Part shown: positions 53,056-61,694 of the stretch, piece after piece | Layout: each line of letters opens with the position of its first letter | How positions within the stretch are numbered: the first letter of the stretch is position 1 | Assembly: GCF_001612905.1 (NCBI RefSeq) | Contig: NZ_BDBI01000016.1 | Location: 1-64,000 of the forward strand | Direction of reading: 5' to 3' | Length of the DNA stretch: 64,000 nucleotides | DNA from: Nocardia ignorata NBRC 108230 | GTDB lineage: Bacteria > Actinomycetota > Actinomycetes > Mycobacteriales > Mycobacteriaceae | Made by a program: the position numbers and the translations under genes | Notes under the pieces: model-generated | What the model was told of the DNA's origin: nothing | What the model saw: the letters and a program-made list of their open reading frames with translations, nothing else | The model's database searches: none

Positions 53056-54189
53056 GTGACCGAACGTGCTCGCCCCCATATCGGCCCCGACTACCTGGTC
53101 GCGGGCCGCTACCGCCTGCAGTCGAAGCTGGGCGGAGGTGGCATGGGCGCGGTCTGGCTGGCCACCGATCGGCTGCTCAACCGGGAAGTCGCGATCAAGC
53201 AGGTGCTCACCACCGCCGGCCTGAGCGAGGCCGAGGCCGAGCGGGTGCGCAACAGCATCGTGCACGAGGGCCGGGTGGCGGCCAAGCTGTCGCACGAGCA
53301 CGCCATCGCCGTCTACGACGTGGTGATCGAAGCGGGCGAGCCGTGGCTCGTCATGGAGTACTTACCCTCGCGCAGTGTGGCCAAGGCGCTCGCGCTGGTG
53401 GACGCACTGCCCGCGGTGGAGGTCGCCCAGATCGGCGCGCAGGTGGCCGACGCGCTCGCCGCCGCCCACGCCGCGGGCATCGTGCACCGCGATATCAAAC
53501 CGGGCAACATCCTCGTCGCCGACCGCGGCCCCGACCTGGGTAAGGCGAAACTCAGCGACTTCGGCATCTCCCGTGGCGCGGGCGACGCGCACGGTGACGA
53601 ACCCGACGGCGTGATCACCGGCACCCCCGCCTACCTGCCGCCCGAGGTGGCGCGTGGCGCCCAGCCCACCGAGGCCAGCGACGTGTTCTCCCTCGGCGCC
53701 ACCCTCTACACCGCGCTCGAGGGTCAGCCGCCGTTCGGTTTCGACGACGACGAGAACGACGTGGTCACCCGCGCCGCGATGGGCCGCATCATCCCGCCCA
53801 CCCGCAGCGGCATCCTCACCCAGCCGCTGCTGCACATGCTCGAGCCCGCGCCGCAGCGCCGCCCGACCATGGCCGAGGCCCGCGACGAGATCCTCACGGC
53901 CGCTTTCGGTCCCGGCACCGGCGCCTACATTCTCGGTGCCCCGCTGCGCACCGAGGACGGCACCATCCCGGCCTGGGCGTCGCGCAGCGGCGCCAGCGGC
54001 GTGCGCAGCCCCAATGCCCAGCCGCTGCCCCGCCCGCACCGGGCACCCCTTGCCGCCACGCAGACCGCGCGCCCACAACGCACCGGCAGCTTCTTCGACG
54101 ACCTGCCAAACGGTGCGCCCTTGGCGATCGGCGCGGGCGTGCTGATCGGCCTGGTCATCCTCATCGCCCTCATCATCGCGGTGATGTAA
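53056..54189 (+). CDS. Membrane-anchored serine/threonine protein kinase
   Basis: The 377-aa Hanks-type kinase has the glycine loop LGGGGMGAVW at 25-34, the ATP Lys48 in VAIKQV, the catalytic loop HRDIKPGN (144-151, Asp146), DFG at 168-170, and GTPAYLPPE in the activation segment. The kinase domain ends near residue 285. A Pro/Ala/Thr linker follows, then one membrane helix (about 353-376) at the very end, with almost no extracellular sensor part. The GTG at 53056 gives the right start. It resembles PknB-group kinases; the target is unknown. Confidence 0.93.
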   Translation: MTERARPHIGPDYLVAGRYRLQSKLGGGGMGAVWLATDRLLNREVAIKQVLTTAGLSEAEAERVRNSIVHEGRVAAKLSHEHAIAVYDVVIEAGEPWLVMEYLPSRSVAKALALVDALPAVEVAQIGAQVADALAAAHAAGIVHRDIKPGNILVADRGPDLGKAKLSDFGISRGAGDAHGDEPDGVITGTPAYLPPEVARGAQPTEASDVFSLGATLYTALEGQPPFGFDDDENDVVTRAAMGRIIPPTRSGILTQPLLHMLEPAPQRRPTMAEARDEILTAAFGPGTGAYILGAPLRTEDGTIPAWASRSGASGVRSPNAQPLPRPHRAPLAATQTARPQRTGSFFDDLPNGAPLAIGAGVLIGLVILIALIIAVM

Positions 54190-54210
54190 GCGCTGCCTCG
54201 CCGGGGCCGC

Positions 54211-54852
54211 TCATTCGATGCGGCGGCGATGGGCCCATCTGGTCAGTGCATTGCGGTTGGACTGCTGGGTTTTGCGCAGCACGTTCGAGGCGTGGGTTTC
54301 GACGGTTTTCACCGAGATGAACAGGCTTTCGGCGATCTCGCGGTAGGTGTATCCGCGGGCGAGCAGACGCAGGACTTCCAGTTCCCGTGGGGTCAGTGAG
54401 TCCAATTCGGGGTCGAGCGGGGGCTCGGGGACCGGGGAGCGACCGGTGAACGAGTCGAGGACGAAACCGGCCAGCCGTGGACTGAACACCGCGTCACCGC
54501 CCGCGACGCGGCGGATGCCGTCGGCCAGCTCGGCGCCGGAGATGGTCTTGGTGACATACCCGCGCGCGCCCGCCCGGATCACCGCGATCACGTCCTCGGC
54601 CGCGTCCGACACGCTCAGCGCCAAACAGACCGGGCCCGAGGCGATTCCGCTCAGCACCGCGACACCGCCGCCGTCGGGCATGTGCACATCGAGCAGCACC
54701 ACATCTGGTTTCGCGGCATCGATCCCGGCGACGGCCTCCGCCACGGCCCCGGCCTCACCGACCACCTCCATGTCGGCTTCCCGGCTCAGCTCCGCGCGCA
54801 CCCCCGACCGGAAGACCGCGTGATCGTCGACCAGAAACACCCGCACACTCAC
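54211..54852 (-). CDS. NarL/LuxR-type response regulator
   Basis: The 213-aa regulator has a receiver domain with Asp9-Asp10, phospho-acceptor Asp55 (LLDVHMPDGGG) and Lys in RGYVTKTISG. The C-terminal LuxR helix-turn-helix is at about 150-205 (LTPRELEVLRLLARGYTYREIAESLFISVKTVETHASNVLRK). The upstream PspC-histidine kinase gene on the same strand is its evident partner, 246 bp away across a tandem repeat. The start is GTG. Confidence 0.93.
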   Translation of the reverse strand: MSVRVFLVDDHAVFRSGVRAELSREADMEVVGEAGAVAEAVAGIDAAKPDVVLLDVHMPDGGGVAVLSGIASGPVCLALSVSDAAEDVIAVIRAGARGYVTKTISGAELADGIRRVAGGDAVFSPRLAGFVLDSFTGRSPVPEPPLDPELDSLTPRELEVLRLLARGYTYREIAESLFISVKTVETHASNVLRKTQQSNRNALTRWAHRRRIE

Positions 54853-54896
54853 TCGAGACTCCTCATTCGAACCGCGAACCTGATGCTCATCGGTAC

Positions 54897-55110
54897 CACA
54901 CCACGATGTCCGGGCGACGCGATCGGGCCATCAGCGCCCCCATCATGATGTCCGCGCGACGCAACCGGACCATCAGCGGTCACACCACGACATCCGCGCG
55001 GGCACAACCGAACCCTCCACGGCCACATCACGACATCCGAGCGGCGCGACGGTGCCCTCCCACCGCCACCACCATGTCCGAGCCGCGCAACCCGGCCGTC
55101 AGCGGTCGAC
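54897..55110. repeat. Five-copy degenerate 42-bp tandem repeat
   Basis: Five units share a core like GATGTCCG-GCGACGCAACCGG-CCATCAGCG, with core starts near 54906, 54948, 54990, 55033 and 55073 (spacing 42, 42, 43, 40). The array fills the gap between the histidine kinase and response regulator genes and runs slightly into the kinase 3' end. A 42-bp unit is 14 codons, so all frames stay open and short repetitive peptides could be read, but no convincing gene start is present. Confidence 0.75.
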
Positions 55111-56772
55111 CGGATGATCACGGTGCGCCTGGTCCAGACGCAGAGCGACGGTCGGCGAATCGGCGTCGGTCGGCTGTTCCGCCTCGCTCGGCTCGGAGGT
55201 ACCGGAGTCCGTGCGCGGCATGACGATCCGCACCTCGGTACCGCGCCCGACCGTCGAGTCGATCTCGGCGGTACCGCCGCGCCGCTCGACGCGCGCGCAG
55301 ATCGACTTGGCGATCCCGCGCCGGTCGGCGGGCACCGACGACACGTCGAAACCGGCGCCGCGGTCGCGCACGAAGATGCTCACCTGGTGCGGTTCGGTTT
55401 CGGCGAACAGGTCGATCTCGGGCACATCGGCGTGCTTGGCCGCGTTGACCAGTGCCTCGCGGGTGGCGCCGAGCAGAGCCGTGAAGTGCTCCTTGGGCAG
55501 CCCGGCGCCGGTGTCGCCGGGGTCCATCGCGACATCGCCGACGGTGACGGGGGTGACCTTCACGCCGTGCTGGTCCTCCACCTCACCGGCGATGGTGCGC
55601 AGGGCGGCGGACAGGCTCGAATGCGCGGGCGCGGCATCGTCGAAGAGCCATTTGCGCAGTTCGCGTTCCTGGCTGCGGGCCAGGCGCAACACTTCCTGGG
55701 GATCTTCGGCTTGCCGCTGGATCAGCGCGAGGGTTTGCAGCACCGAGTCGTGCAGGTGGGAGGCGATCTCCTCGCGCTCCTCGTTGCGGATGCGGGCGCC
55801 GCGTTCGGCGTTGAGGGCACGGACCATGCGCAGCCACAGCGGCACCGTGAGCAGGCCCGCGCCGACCAGGGTGACCGCCACCGCGATCAAGGCCGAACCG
55901 AGCGAGCTCAGGTCGATGCGGGCCAGCACGACGACGCCGAGGCCGAACACGATCAGCGTCGCCCCGGCCACGATGCGCGACCAGGTGACCACCGACGGTC
56001 GCGCGGGCAACCCGAACAGCGCCCGCGGTCCCGGCGCGGCCACATCGTATTCACGCCACACCAGGGCGGCGCCGACCGCGACGACGACGACCGGCACGAT
56101 CACCTTCGCCGCCGTGCCCTGGAACAACCAGCCGACGGTGACCGCGAGCACCATCCCGAGCAGCGCGAGCCCGATCGCCTGCCTGCGCTCGTCACCGGTC
56201 GGTGCGGTCGCGTCGCCACCGGCCGGGGTGAAGATCCACAGCAGGCCGTAGGCCACCAGGCCCGCACCGACCAGCGCGGACAGCAGCACGAACGCCAGCC
56301 GCACCTTGAACACGTCGACGCCCAGGTGATCGGCCAGGCCCCCCGCGACGCCACCGATCACCCGGCCACCGGTCCGCCGGACCAGCCGGGGAGTCGTCGG
56401 CGACGCCGGGTCGCCGGGTTCGGACGCGGGAACCGGAAGCACACCGGGGAGATACCCGCGCGGCACGCCGTAACCCTGCGGCGGGACCGGCGAGTAGCCG
56501 ACGGCCGGACGGTACGGCGGCGGCGTGGGCAGGTACTGCACGCCAGGACGGTACTGCTGGGCGACACCGTACTGCTGAGCCCCGCCGTACTCCGGGCCGG
56601 CACCGACCTGCTGAGCCGCTCGGCGGTACTGCCGGACAGCCTCGCGATACCGCCTGCCACTCGGCCGAGGCGCCACGGGCCCCGGCATGCGCGCGGAGCC
56701 GTTGATCCCGGGGGCGAAGCCGGGCCCGGGTAGCCCCTGGGCGGCAGTGCGGGTGGGAACAGACGGATCCAT
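55099..56772 (-). CDS. PspC-domain sensor histidine kinase
   Basis: The 557-aa membrane kinase has an N-terminal Tyr/Pro/Gly/Gln-rich region (1-125), then a PspC domain (about 130-185, TTPRLVRRTGGRVIGGVAGGLADHLGVDVFKVRLAFVLL). Further helices run to about 318. A HisKA_3 dimerisation helix with His341 (SHLHDSVLQTLALI) and an ATPase domain (REALVNAAKHA, RDRGAGFD, GRGTEVRIVMP) follow. PspC domains report on membrane stress. The partner response regulator gene follows. The ATG at 56772 is chosen over an upstream ATG because the earlier codons are unconvincing. Confidence 0.9.
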   Translation of the reverse strand: MDPSVPTRTAAQGLPGPGFAPGINGSARMPGPVAPRPSGRRYREAVRQYRRAAQQVGAGPEYGGAQQYGVAQQYRPGVQYLPTPPPYRPAVGYSPVPPQGYGVPRGYLPGVLPVPASEPGDPASPTTPRLVRRTGGRVIGGVAGGLADHLGVDVFKVRLAFVLLSALVGAGLVAYGLLWIFTPAGGDATAPTGDERRQAIGLALLGMVLAVTVGWLFQGTAAKVIVPVVVVAVGAALVWREYDVAAPGPRALFGLPARPSVVTWSRIVAGATLIVFGLGVVVLARIDLSSLGSALIAVAVTLVGAGLLTVPLWLRMVRALNAERGARIRNEEREEIASHLHDSVLQTLALIQRQAEDPQEVLRLARSQERELRKWLFDDAAPAHSSLSAALRTIAGEVEDQHGVKVTPVTVGDVAMDPGDTGAGLPKEHFTALLGATREALVNAAKHADVPEIDLFAETEPHQVSIFVRDRGAGFDVSSVPADRRGIAKSICARVERRGGTAEIDSTVGRGTEVRIVMPRTDSGTSEPSEAEQPTDADSPTVALRLDQAHRDHPVDR

Positions 56773-56869
56773 ACTTCGATACTGGCACGCGCGAGCGGCA
56801 GCCGACATCAGGAAAGACCCTGATCTGTGCCCCGATGTCCCCGATTCCGTGCCGACCTGCGGCGCACCC

Positions 56870-56884
56870 TGTCCGGTCCGGACA
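56870..56884. promoter_or_regulatory. Palindrome TGTCCGG-T-CCGGACA
   Basis: A perfect 7-1-7 palindrome lies in the 314-bp gap between the divergent histidine kinase and MspA-family genes, about 100 bp upstream of the kinase start. It may be the binding site of the NarL-type regulator or another dimer. The rest of the gap shows nothing else I can support. Confidence 0.4.
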
Positions 56885-57086
56885 AAAATCAGCGATGACC
56901 TGCGGCTATCCGCGAACCGGTGCGGCCGGGCAGAACCGGCGGCGGATGCCGGACCGGAAAACCGAAAGTGCCGCCCCCAGCAGGGCTTTCAGCGATCGCA
57001 CCGGTATTTCGAAAGCCCGGTTACAGATGATCTTCCTACGTTGATGGCAGGCCGGAACCACGGCCGCCGCTTCAGGGGAGGAACAC

Positions 57087-57716
57087 GTGAACATCATCAC
57101 CACCGTGCTGGGTGCCGCGACCATCGGACTGAGCACTCTCGGGATGACACCGATCGCCTCGGCCACGCCGATGGCACCGCACGAATCGACCTACCACGGC
57201 CCCGAGGGCTTCCAGCTCACCATCGGCCACACCGACCAGTCCTACCGGCTGGTCCCCCCGCTCAACGCCATGCCGACCAACCGCGAGGTGTTCCTGAACA
57301 ACACCGCCTACGTCACCGCACCGCCCGGCGCGACCGGTGACCTCAGCTCCGGCTACCTCGTGGCCTGTGCCGTCGACCTGGAATTGTCGGTCGGCCTCGA
57401 CGGCGGGATCTCGGTGGATGCGGGGGCGAGCGTCGGATTCGGCTCGTCGGGTCCCGACGGTTCGGTCGATATCGGTCCGTCGATCTCGGCGGGTCTTGAC
57501 CTGAGTTTGTCGCTCGCCCCCGGCGAGATCAAGAAGATCGACATGGGATCGATGCCGTTGAGCTCGGGCACCACCTACCTGGTGAACCGCGACTTCCACC
57601 TGATGGTCGGCAACTGCGGCGGTCCGCTCAATGTCTACTCATGGGCGACGGTCACCGCGGGCACCGGTCAGGTCGAGGCCACGAATTCGGTCTTCGGCGA
57701 CACCATGTTCCTGTAG
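57087..57716 (+). CDS. MspA-family porin-like secreted protein
   Basis: The 209-aa exported protein has a signal peptide of about 1-29 (VLGAATIGLSTLGMTPIASATP). The mature part matches the MspA porin family: GFQLTIGHTDQSYRLVPPLN, TREVFLNNTAYVT, the strand VACAVDLELSVGLDGGISVDAGASVG, then GPSISAGLDLSLSLAPGEIKKIDMG and FHLMVGNCGGPLNVYSWATV. MspA proteins form octameric channels in the mycolate outer membrane. Two Cys residues, in LVACAV and VGNCGG, may bond. A GGGGAGG precedes the GTG. Confidence 0.88.
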   Translation: MNIITTVLGAATIGLSTLGMTPIASATPMAPHESTYHGPEGFQLTIGHTDQSYRLVPPLNAMPTNREVFLNNTAYVTAPPGATGDLSSGYLVACAVDLELSVGLDGGISVDAGASVGFGSSGPDGSVDIGPSISAGLDLSLSLAPGEIKKIDMGSMPLSSGTTYLVNRDFHLMVGNCGGPLNVYSWATVTAGTGQVEATNSVFGDTMFL

Positions 57717-57721
57717 CCGAA

Positions 57722-57753
57722 CCGGGAACCCGACACCCACGCCGGGTTCCCGG
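57722..57753 (+). terminator. Terminator after MspA-family gene
   Basis: A perfect 11-bp stem, CCGGGAACCCG (57722-57732) with 57743-57753, encloses a 10-base loop. It starts 5 bp after the stop codon, so the nSTAND gene downstream needs its own promoter. Confidence 0.75.
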
Positions 57754-57804
57754 GCGGGGCGAATATCATTGCGGTGGTCATCTTTTCATCGAACGGGGGG
57801 TTCG

Positions 57805-60800
57805 TTGACTGTCGTCGACAGCGAGATCCATTCGCCACGTGCGCTTTTCGCCCAGCGATTCGGCGAGCTCTACGCCACGGCGGGCAACCCGACCCTGCGC
57901 CGGGTCGCCGCGGCCACCGAGCGGCGCATGCGCGGCGCCCAGTCGGGCACGCCGTCGGCGCAGCGGATCAGCGACTGGAAAGCCGGCCGCAATGTTCCCG
58001 CACGCTTCGAATCCCTGCTGCCCGTGGTCCTCACGCTCGTCGAGATGACCGAGAAGGCCCAGCGCGACCTGCCGAGAACGCTGGCCGACCCGCATGAATG
58101 GCGACGGCTGTGGCAGGAATCGGTCACCTGGACGGCGACGGCGGGCGACGACCACACCTGCCCGTACCCCGGCCTGCGCGCCTACCGACCCGAGGAGCAC
58201 ACCTTGTTCTTCGGACGCGAGCAGGCCACCGCCGATTTCGCCGCGCTGGTCCGCGACACCACGGGCATCGTCGTGCTGATCGGGGCATCGGGGGCGGGAA
58301 AGTCCTCGCTGCTCGCCGCGGGTCTGCGCCCGGCCATCGACCTGACCGCAGCCACCATCACGCCGGGCGCGACACCGGCCACCACACTCGACGCTGCACT
58401 CGGCGACGATCCGGCGGTGCTGATCGTCGACCAGTTCGAGGAGCTGTTCACACTGTGTCAGGACGAGGCCGAACGTTCGGCGTTCCTGACCTCGCTCACC
58501 GAACTCACCACCCGCGACACCGATCCACGCACAGTGGTCCTGGCCCTGCGCGCCGACTTCTACGAACCGTGTCTGCACTACCCCGTGCTACGGAACAGCC
58601 TGCAGCACAACAGCTATCTGCTCGGCGCCATGTCGATGGACGAAGTATCCCGCGCGATCACCGGCCCCGCCGCTGCCGCCGGACTCACCCTCGAACCCGG
58701 GCTCGCCGAGCTGGTTCTCGCCGAATTACGCGGTCTCGGTGAGCATCTCGACGGTTACGACCCGGGCACGCTGCCGCTGCTGTCACACGTGATGGCCGCG
58801 ACCTGGCAGCAGCGGGAGGGGCGCAAGCTCACCGTGGCCGGATATCGCAAGGCCGGCGGTGTCGCGGGGTCGGTCGCGGAGACCGCCGAACTCGCGTGGA
58901 GCGAGCTCACCGGGGCGCAGCAGATCGCCGCCCAGGAGCTGCTCGGGGCGCTGGTCACCGTCGGGCAGGACACCCGCGACACCCGCCGCACCGTCGACCG
59001 CGTCGAATTGCTCGGCCGCAGTGGGAATTCCGAGGCGGCGGCGCAAGCGGTCGACGTGCTCGCCGCCAGCCGAATCGTCACCGTCGACGCCAGCTCCGTG
59101 CAGCTCACCCACGAGATCGTGCTCACGGCCTGGCCACGATTGCGCGGCTGGATCGATGCCGACCGAGTCGGGCACGCGGTCCGCCAACGGCTCGAGCGCG
59201 ACGCGATCGAATGGACAGTCGCCGGACAGGATCCGGCGCTGCTGTATCGGGGTACCAGGCTCGACCGGGCGCGCGAACACGTCGGGCGCACGCCCGACAA
59301 CCCGCAGGTGCGAGCCTTTCTACAGGCCTCACGGCGGGCGGCGCGCAATGGCAACCGACGGCGGATCGTGGCGATCATGGTGGTGTTCGCTCTGCTCGCT
59401 ACCGGTGTGATCGCCTTCGACCGCACCCGGCTCGCCGATCAGCGGGCGCTCGACCGCGACTATGCCGAGTTGGTGGCCGCCGCCCAGCGCACCAGAACCA
59501 TCGATCCGTCCGTCTCGGCTCAGTTCCTTCTTGCCGCGTACCGGCTCCGGCCCGACGATGCGACCCGCAATCTGTTGCTGAACACTCAGGACTCGCCGCT
59601 CGCTGTCGCCGTGCCCGCGCATGAGCGGGGAATCTCCACACTCGCCCTACGTCCGGCCGACGCCCTGTCGGCCTCGATCGATCACGCAGGCAATGCGGCC
59701 TTCTGGGACCTGACCGATCCCGCGCGTCCTCGACGCCTTGCCACTTCGCTCGGCACGATGATCGGCAAGGTCGTCTTCATTCCCGGCAGCAAAGATGCGA
59801 TCACCCTGGGAAGCTCCGGTACACAGCTCTGGGATCTCGCCCGACCGGAATCCCCGCGCCTGGTCCATACACTCGACACCGGCCACGCGGAAGACATCGC
59901 CGCCGACCCGACCGGAACCAGTTTCGCGCTGATCAACGCCTCGACCCTGACCCTGTGGGACATCCGCGACCGGTCACACCCGGTGCGCACAGCGGCCGCC
60001 AACCTACCCGGAGAACGGCACACCGTCGAATTCGGTCCCGGCGGTACATTCCTGGCGGTAGGCACCGTCACCGTGGACATCGCCGCCCCCGATTCGGTGC
60101 AGATGTGGGACACCGCGACTGCGCGGCCCTTCGGCGAACCGATATCCACGGCGGGCTGGGACTATCTGCGAACCTTCGCACTCAGCCCGGACGGCGCCCG
60201 CCTGGCTGTCGTCACACGCAAATCGGGAGGCACGAGCGGCGTGCCCTCGAGCCAGTTGCAGCTCTTCGACATCGCCGACAGATACCACCCACGTGCCTAC
60301 GGGCCGTCGACCAGGCTGGACGACGACGGGCTGGTGTCGATCGCCTTCCATCCGGGCGGAAACCTCCTCGCCACCGGCTCCGAGAAGGTCGGGCACCTCT
60401 GGAATATCGCCGACCCGGCCCAACCTACCCAAACCGGGCCAGCACTCTCGGTGAGTCCGGCCGCCTGTCCGCAAGCCTGGCTCTCGCTCTGCGGCGGTGG
60501 ACCGCGAGCCGTGCTATTTCTCCCCGGCGAGCCGGCATTGATCGGGGGTGGCGAGGATGGACTGCTGCGCATCTGGTCATCGCCCCGCTCGACCATCGAC
60601 GTGCTGACGAAGGCGATATACGGCACGGTCTTCGACGGTGCGGGCAACCGGATGGCCGTGCTGAATCTGGCCGGCGAGATATCCGTCTGGGATACCACCG
60701 ACATTCGCCGCCCGGTCAGAACGGCGACGATTCCCGCCATGCCAGGGCTGACCGAACCGGCGCTGAGCCCGGACGGTCGCACCCTGACCGCGCATGACCA

Positions 60801-61638
60801 GCCGGGCAGGCGGCGCGTCGTCTTCGATCTCGAAAACCCGCGTCATCCGCGAATGTTGCCCGCTTGGCCGCTGGGCGAAGGCCGCTTCTCGACGGTCGAG
60901 GGCAACCGAATGCTGGTCACCGATCGCGAGGCGGTCCAGATGTGGGATGTCACCGACCGCGCGGCACCCGTGCCCCTCTGCCCACCGATCACCGCACGGG
61001 TGGGACAGATCTCCGAAGGCCGTTTCAGCACCGACGGCAATCGGATCGAGGTGATGCTCCACGACGGCGACGGCCGGGACAGCAGACAATGGCGCATCGT
61101 CCGTCAGATCTGGAATCTGAACGATCCGGCACAACCGCGTCTCGTCAGCGACACCGAGGTCGATCTGAAGGACTCGCTACGGCCGACACAATTCCTGCCC
61201 GACAACAGGACCGTCGCCGTCACCAGAGGTGACCATTTCGGCCTCTGGCGTCCCGACGACCAGGACGCGTTCATCCCCCTCGTCGACGCGGTGCGTACCG
61301 AGATCGCGCCGATCACGTGGGTCTCGGGCAGCGCTGACAGCACCGATCTGGCGGTGTCGAACGAGCACGGCACCACCAGCCTGTGGGACATCACCGACCC
61401 ATCGACACCACGCCACCGCACAGGCCCGATCGGGCCCGCCGACGGCCGTAAGCGAAAGGTAGTTCTGCACCCGCGCGGCGAAGAACTGGTGCTCGTCACC
61501 GACGACGGACAGCTCGGCGTCTGGGACCTCGACCCCGAAGCCGTCGCCACCCGCATCTGCGCGAGCACAGGCATGCTCACCGAGGCGGTCTGGCGCACGC
61601 ACGTCGCCAACGGCCCCTACCGCGCACCCTGCTCCTGA
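57805..61638 (+). CDS. nSTAND NTPase with membrane helix and WD40-type beta-propeller
   Basis: The 1277-aa protein starts with a helical region (1-115; LFAQRFGELYATAGNPTLRRVAAATERRM) resembling a helix-turn-helix effector domain. An nSTAND1 NTPase module follows: CPYPGLRAYRPEEHTLFFGRE, Walker A GASGAGKSS (160-168) and Walker B AVLIVDQFEELF (204-215). A membrane helix is at about 521-540, then some 700 aa of WD40-like repeats (NIADPAQP, LWDITDPSTP, VWDLDPE). Such proteins signal stress or act in bacterial immunity, but no effector nuclease is seen. The TTG at 57805 follows GGGGGG. Confidence 0.88.
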   Translation: MTVVDSEIHSPRALFAQRFGELYATAGNPTLRRVAAATERRMRGAQSGTPSAQRISDWKAGRNVPARFESLLPVVLTLVEMTEKAQRDLPRTLADPHEWRRLWQESVTWTATAGDDHTCPYPGLRAYRPEEHTLFFGREQATADFAALVRDTTGIVVLIGASGAGKSSLLAAGLRPAIDLTAATITPGATPATTLDAALGDDPAVLIVDQFEELFTLCQDEAERSAFLTSLTELTTRDTDPRTVVLALRADFYEPCLHYPVLRNSLQHNSYLLGAMSMDEVSRAITGPAAAAGLTLEPGLAELVLAELRGLGEHLDGYDPGTLPLLSHVMAATWQQREGRKLTVAGYRKAGGVAGSVAETAELAWSELTGAQQIAAQELLGALVTVGQDTRDTRRTVDRVELLGRSGNSEAAAQAVDVLAASRIVTVDASSVQLTHEIVLTAWPRLRGWIDADRVGHAVRQRLERDAIEWTVAGQDPALLYRGTRLDRAREHVGRTPDNPQVRAFLQASRRAARNGNRRRIVAIMVVFALLATGVIAFDRTRLADQRALDRDYAELVAAAQRTRTIDPSVSAQFLLAAYRLRPDDATRNLLLNTQDSPLAVAVPAHERGISTLALRPADALSASIDHAGNAAFWDLTDPARPRRLATSLGTMIGKVVFIPGSKDAITLGSSGTQLWDLARPESPRLVHTLDTGHAEDIAADPTGTSFALINASTLTLWDIRDRSHPVRTAAANLPGERHTVEFGPGGTFLAVGTVTVDIAAPDSVQMWDTATARPFGEPISTAGWDYLRTFALSPDGARLAVVTRKSGGTSGVPSSQLQLFDIADRYHPRAYGPSTRLDDDGLVSIAFHPGGNLLATGSEKVGHLWNIADPAQPTQTGPALSVSPAACPQAWLSLCGGGPRAVLFLPGEPALIGGGEDGLLRIWSSPRSTIDVLTKAIYGTVFDGAGNRMAVLNLAGEISVWDTTDIRRPVRTATIPAMPGLTEPALSPDGRTLTAHDQPGRRRVVFDLENPRHPRMLPAWPLGEGRFSTVEGNRMLVTDREAVQMWDVTDRAAPVPLCPPITARVGQISEGRFSTDGNRIEVMLHDGDGRDSRQWRIVRQIWNLNDPAQPRLVSDTEVDLKDSLRPTQFLPDNRTVAVTRGDHFGLWRPDDQDAFIPLVDAVRTEIAPITWVSGSADSTDLAVSNEHGTTSLWDITDPSTPRHRTGPIGPADGRKRKVVLHPRGEELVLVTDDGQLGVWDLDPEAVATRICASTGMLTEAVWRTHVANGPYRAPCS

Positions 61639-61694
61639 ACCGGGGCAATTTTCAGGGTTCCCCCCGATGCGGTCGAGGGGTCGCGCAGCACACC

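Noticed and set aside
54849..55121. Minus-strand 90-aa frame across the 42-bp repeats
   Set aside because: The frame stays open because the repeat unit is a multiple of three; composition is Arg/Gly-rich and there is no ribosome-binding site.
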